Positions 34,651 to 37,212 of a stretch of 37,212 nt of DNA are shown here, one piece after another. The position numbers were made by a program, and so were the translations under genes. Numbering within the stretch: the first letter of the stretch is position 1; every line of letters begins with the position of its first letter. Below the pieces are notes generated by a model. That model was not told the origin of the DNA, did no database searches, and saw nothing but the letters and a program-made list of their open reading frames with translations. The stretch is from Rhodospirillales bacterium. GTDB taxonomy: Bacteria; Pseudomonadota; Alphaproteobacteria; Rhodospirillales; Defluviicoccaceae. Where the stretch lies: NCBI GenBank assembly GCA_016793875.1, contig JAEULG010000096.1, positions 1 to 37,212 on the forward strand, written 5' to 3'.

Positions 34651-34866
34651 GCTGGGGATTTCTCGCGTCCGCAGGCGCCAGAGACGGATTCGCCCCCGCT
34701 TGCCGCGACGTCGTCCCCCAGCTCGCAACCTGGGGACCGAAAAACCCCCCGCCTGGGAAAAGCCGGGATATCATCGCTAAGCCTCCCTGCCGATCGCGGT
34801 TGTCACCGCATCGCCGGCCGCCGAGAGGGCCAAGCGTTGCCAGGGCTTGCCGCCCTTGTCGGCAGC

Positions 34867-34875
34867 TTATCCACA
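34867..34875 (+). promoter_or_regulatory. DnaA box, perfect consensus
   Basis: TTATCCACA exactly matches the strong DnaA-binding consensus. It lies in the hemE-side intergenic region, about 180 bases before hemE. Confidence 0.75.
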
Positions 34876-35052
34876 GCGCGACAGCCGATGGGTTTTGCCG
34901 CGCAAATTCCCGAACGATCGGTGGCGGGCCGATAATCCCCGTTATCCCGTCGCCAACAACAACTACCATAGGATTCAGATTCTTTAGTTTTCTGTAGGTG
35001 GCAGAGAGCATAAGTTTCGCCGCTGCCGCCGTCACCGGGTTCTGAACAGCCG

Positions 35053-36084
35053 ATGGAAAAGCGCCTGCTGCTTGCTCTGCACCGTCGGCCGGTCGGCCGA
35101 CCGCCGTTCTGGTTCATGCGCCAGGCCGGGCGCTACCTGCCGGAATACCAGCGGCTGCGACGGCAGGAGCCGGACTTCCTGCGCTTCTGCTACACCCCGG
35201 AGCTGGCGCTGGAGGCAACGCTGCAGCCGCTGCGCCGCTTTCAGCCGGACGCTGCCATCCTGTTCAGCGATATCCTGGTGGTGGCCGACGCCCTCGGCCG
35301 CAATGTCCGCTTTGTCGAGGGACAGGGGCCAGTGCTCGATCCGCTGACCGGCCGCGCCGATATCGAGCCACTGACCGCCGAGCCGGTCGAAACGTTCCTG
35401 GCGCCGGTCTACAAGGCGGTGACGCGGATCGCCGCAGCACTGCCGGCGGATGTAGCGCTGATCGGCTTTGCCGGGGCGCCTTGGACGATGGCCCTCTACA
35501 TGATCGAGGGGAAAGGCGGCACAGACGGCGGGAGGGCGCGCACGCTCGCCTATGCCGATCCCGAGGGCTTTGCCGCGCTGATCGCGGTGCTGGTCGAGGC
35601 GACCGTCCGGCACCTTTCGGCGCAGATCCGGCATGGCGCCGAGGTGGTACAGCTGTTCGACAGCTGGGCCGGCTTGCTGGCCGCCGAGGAGTTCCGCCGC
35701 TGGGTGATCGCGCCCACCGCTGAGATCGTCCGCCGCCTGCGCCAGCAGCATCCGGGTATTCCCATTATCGGTTTTCCGCGTGGCGCCGGCCTGCTCTACG
35801 GCGAGTATATCCGCGCCACCGGCGTCGATGCGGTCGGTCTCGATGCCGCTGTGCCGCTGGAGCAGGCCGCGGTCTTGCAGCGGGTGTGCGCCGTGCAGGG
35901 TAATCTCGATAATATCTTGCTCAAGGTCGGCGGCCCGGCGATGGACCGGGCGATTGTGCGGCTGGTCGAGGTCCTCGGGGGCGGGCCGTTCGTCTTCAAT
36001 CTCGGCCACGGCATCCTGCCGGATACGCCTTGCGAGCACGTCGCCCGGATCGCCGAGCGCCTGCGCGCGTTTGCAGCGGCGTAA
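35053..36084 (+). CDS. hemE: Uroporphyrinogen decarboxylase
   Basis: A 343-residue TIM-barrel enzyme that removes four carboxyl groups from uroporphyrinogen III to make coproporphyrinogen III. Substrate-binding Arg23 and Arg27 (WFMRQAGRYLPEY) and catalytic Asp73 (FSDIL) are present, as are the typical GFAGAPWT and NLGHGILPDTP blocks. The ribosome site before the ATG is weak. hemH follows after 16 bases, so the two form a haem operon. Its position beside the origin is conserved in alphaproteobacteria. Confidence 0.97.
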   Translation: MEKRLLLALHRRPVGRPPFWFMRQAGRYLPEYQRLRRQEPDFLRFCYTPELALEATLQPLRRFQPDAAILFSDILVVADALGRNVRFVEGQGPVLDPLTGRADIEPLTAEPVETFLAPVYKAVTRIAAALPADVALIGFAGAPWTMALYMIEGKGGTDGGRARTLAYADPEGFAALIAVLVEATVRHLSAQIRHGAEVVQLFDSWAGLLAAEEFRRWVIAPTAEIVRRLRQQHPGIPIIGFPRGAGLLYGEYIRATGVDAVGLDAAVPLEQAAVLQRVCAVQGNLDNILLKVGGPAMDRAIVRLVEVLGGGPFVFNLGHGILPDTPCEHVARIAERLRAFAAA

Positions 36085-36100
36085 CCACGGCAGAGGTGCG

Positions 36101-37171
36101 ATGATGGTGACGGGCGATCGCGTGGCCCTCGTCCTGTTCAATCTCGGCGGTCCCGACTCCCTGGACGCGGTACAGCCGTTCCTGTTCAACCTGTTCAACG
36201 ATCCGGCGATCATACGCCTGCCGGGGCCGTTACGGCGGCCGCTGGCGACGCTCATCTCGCGCCGGCGGGCGCCGGTGGCGCGCGGCATCTACCAGGAGAT
36301 CGGCGGCGGCTCGCCACTGCTGCCGCAGACCCTCGACCAGGCGGCGGCGCTGGAGCGCCGGCTGAAGAGGCGCGGCCTTGACGCCCGTGTCTTCGTCAGC
36401 ATGCGCTACTGGCACCCGCGGAGCGATGCGGTCGCCGCCGAGGTGGCTCAGTTTGCGCCCGCCCGGGTCGTGCTGCTGCCGCTCTACCCGCAGTACTCGA
36501 CGACAACGACCGCATCGTCGCTGGCCGACTGGCGGCGCGCGGCGGTGGCGGCCGGGCTGAGGGTACCCGAGGTCGCCGTCTGCTGCTATCCGACGCAGCC
36601 GGGGTTCGTCGCGGCGGTGGCGCGCCGCCTGCGCAACGAGCTGGAGCGCGCCGACTTTCCCACCGGCTTTCGGATCCTGTTCTCGGCGCACGGCCTGCCG
36701 GAGCGCATCGTCGCCGGCGGCGATCCCTACCAATGGCAGGTGGAGCGCACTTGCGCGGCAGTGTTGGAGGCGGTCGACGGCGAGGAGATGGACCATGTCA
36801 TCTGCTACCAGAGCCGCGTCGGCCCGCTGAAGTGGATCGGCCCCTCCACTCTCGAGGCACTGGAGACCGCCGCCGCCGATGGCGTTGCCGCTGTCGTCGT
36901 GCCGGTCGCCTTTGTCTCCGAGCACTCGGAGACGCTGGTCGAGCTCGACATCGACTACCGGCGGCGTGCCGTCGAGTTCGGCGTTCCCGGCTATGTCCGT
37001 GTGCCGACGGTGGGTACCGCCGAAGAATTTATCAGCGGCCTCGCCGACGTGGTCGAAGAGGTGCTGCCCAACGACGGCATCGTCTGCCTGGAAGGGGCGC
37101 GTCGGTGCCCAGCCAGCTTCGGGCGCTGCCCGTGCCGGTCCGCCGGCGATGGGCAGACGCCGGCCAACTGA
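36101..37171 (+). CDS. hemH: Ferrochelatase with C-terminal Fe-S cysteine motif
   Basis: A 356-residue enzyme inserting Fe2+ into protoporphyrin IX. Active-site His197 (FSAHGLPERIV) and Glu274 (FVSEHSETLVELDIDY) are in place. The tail carries four cysteines (329, 336, 343, 345; ARRCPASFGRCPCRS), which fits the [2Fe-2S] cluster known in several bacterial ferrochelatases, including Caulobacter. Two ATGs (36101, 36104) are possible after AGAGGTG. The stop is followed by AAGGAG and a probable hemJ start. Confidence 0.96.
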   Translation: MMVTGDRVALVLFNLGGPDSLDAVQPFLFNLFNDPAIIRLPGPLRRPLATLISRRRAPVARGIYQEIGGGSPLLPQTLDQAAALERRLKRRGLDARVFVSMRYWHPRSDAVAAEVAQFAPARVVLLPLYPQYSTTTTASSLADWRRAAVAAGLRVPEVAVCCYPTQPGFVAAVARRLRNELERADFPTGFRILFSAHGLPERIVAGGDPYQWQVERTCAAVLEAVDGEEMDHVICYQSRVGPLKWIGPSTLEALETAAADGVAAVVVPVAFVSEHSETLVELDIDYRRRAVEFGVPGYVRVPTVGTAEEFISGLADVVEEVLPNDGIVCLEGARRCPASFGRCPCRSAGDGQTPAN

Positions 37172-37187
37172 AGGAGTTTTGAGCCCC

Positions 37188-37212
37188 GTGGACTGGTATC
37201 TCTGGCTGCGCG
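37188..37212 (+). CDS. hemJ: Probable start of HemJ protoporphyrinogen oxidase (cut by window end)
   Basis: Only eight codons are visible. A GTG 11 bases after AAGGAG opens a product MDWYLWLR, which resembles the short start of HemJ membrane proteins, and hemJ commonly follows hemH in alphaproteobacteria. The spacing is long and the assignment rests mainly on context. Confidence 0.4.

Larger units (their letters stand above)
34614..35052. other. Probable chromosomal replication origin (oriC)
   Basis: The 439 bases between divergent maf and hemE contain no convincing gene. They hold a perfect DnaA box TTATCCACA (34867-34875), a one-mismatch box on the other strand (34642-34650), and an AT-rich stretch (34955-35019, 40 of 65 bases A or T) next to hemE that could be the unwinding element. 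In Caulobacter and other alphaproteobacteria the origin lies beside hemE, with maf-aroE-coaE-dnaQ on the other arm. Flanking genes here run away from the region on both sides, as expected for leading-strand genes. I found no TTAA-N7-TTAA CtrA site. Confidence 0.75.

Noticed and set aside
34610..35035. Minus-strand frame of 141 codons across the origin region
   Set aside because: No ribosome site, no domain, and it spans the DnaA boxes and AT-rich stretch.
35032..36288. Minus-strand frame of 418 codons opposite hemE
   Set aside because: Antisense of an unambiguous hemE; no family features.
1..37212. tRNA or rRNA genes, CRISPR arrays, complete insertion sequences
   Set aside because: I looked for cloverleaf-like segments, regularly spaced repeats and transposase motifs and saw none, but a by-eye scan could miss a tRNA.

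Overview
The window is GC-rich chromosomal DNA from an alphaproteobacterium, most likely of the Rhodospirillales type. That assignment is inferred from gene order and protein character, not from a marker-gene tree. Nearly every gene is a housekeeping gene. Genes are packed tightly, with many 4-base stop/start overlaps and frequent GTG starts. I see no rRNA, tRNA, CRISPR array, intact insertion sequence or intact prophage.

Left part (1-10.6 kb): a DUF4149-type membrane protein; a membrane-bound CHASE2 adenylate cyclase; a Bax-inhibitor-1/YccA protein with a clear terminator; the RNA 2',3'-cyclic phosphodiesterase ThpR; a HAD phosphatase; and a CobB sirtuin. Then come the lysine/diaminopimelate pair dapD-dapE with a translationally coupled membrane protein, a SHOCT-domain protein and truA.

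Middle (10.6-13.2 kb) is the one islet that looks accessory. It holds an AraC-family regulator, about 540 bases without a convincing gene but full of inverted repeats, and an orphan secreted protein with an HExxH zinc-protease-like motif. After it come trkH, hinT and a compact histidine operon read right to left (hisB, a DUF2628 gene, hisH, hisA, hisF, hisE), followed upstream by hslV-hslU. Between hslU and hisB lies a short remnant that looks like the C-terminus of a phage or plasmid type DNA methyltransferase.

Right part (21-37.2 kb): a PHA synthase, two small proteins of unknown function, an RlpA-like secreted protein, and then smr, lutC-lutB-lutA (lactate oxidation), mltA and a Tim44-like gene. 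These are followed by fxsA, secB, dnaQ, coaE, aroE and maf, and on the other side of an intergenic region by hemE, hemH and the first codons of a probable hemJ.

The main structural result is at 34614-35052. Genes diverge here (maf-aroE-coaE-dnaQ leftward, hemE-hemH rightward), hemE is the flanking gene, and there is a perfect DnaA box, a near-perfect one and an AT-rich stretch. This matches the chromosomal origin next to hemE known from Caulobacter and other alphaproteobacteria, so I call it the probable oriC. Other items worth a second look are the hairpin-dense islet at 12.1-12.4 kb and the methyltransferase remnant beside hslU. I did not find an obviously new multi-gene system.
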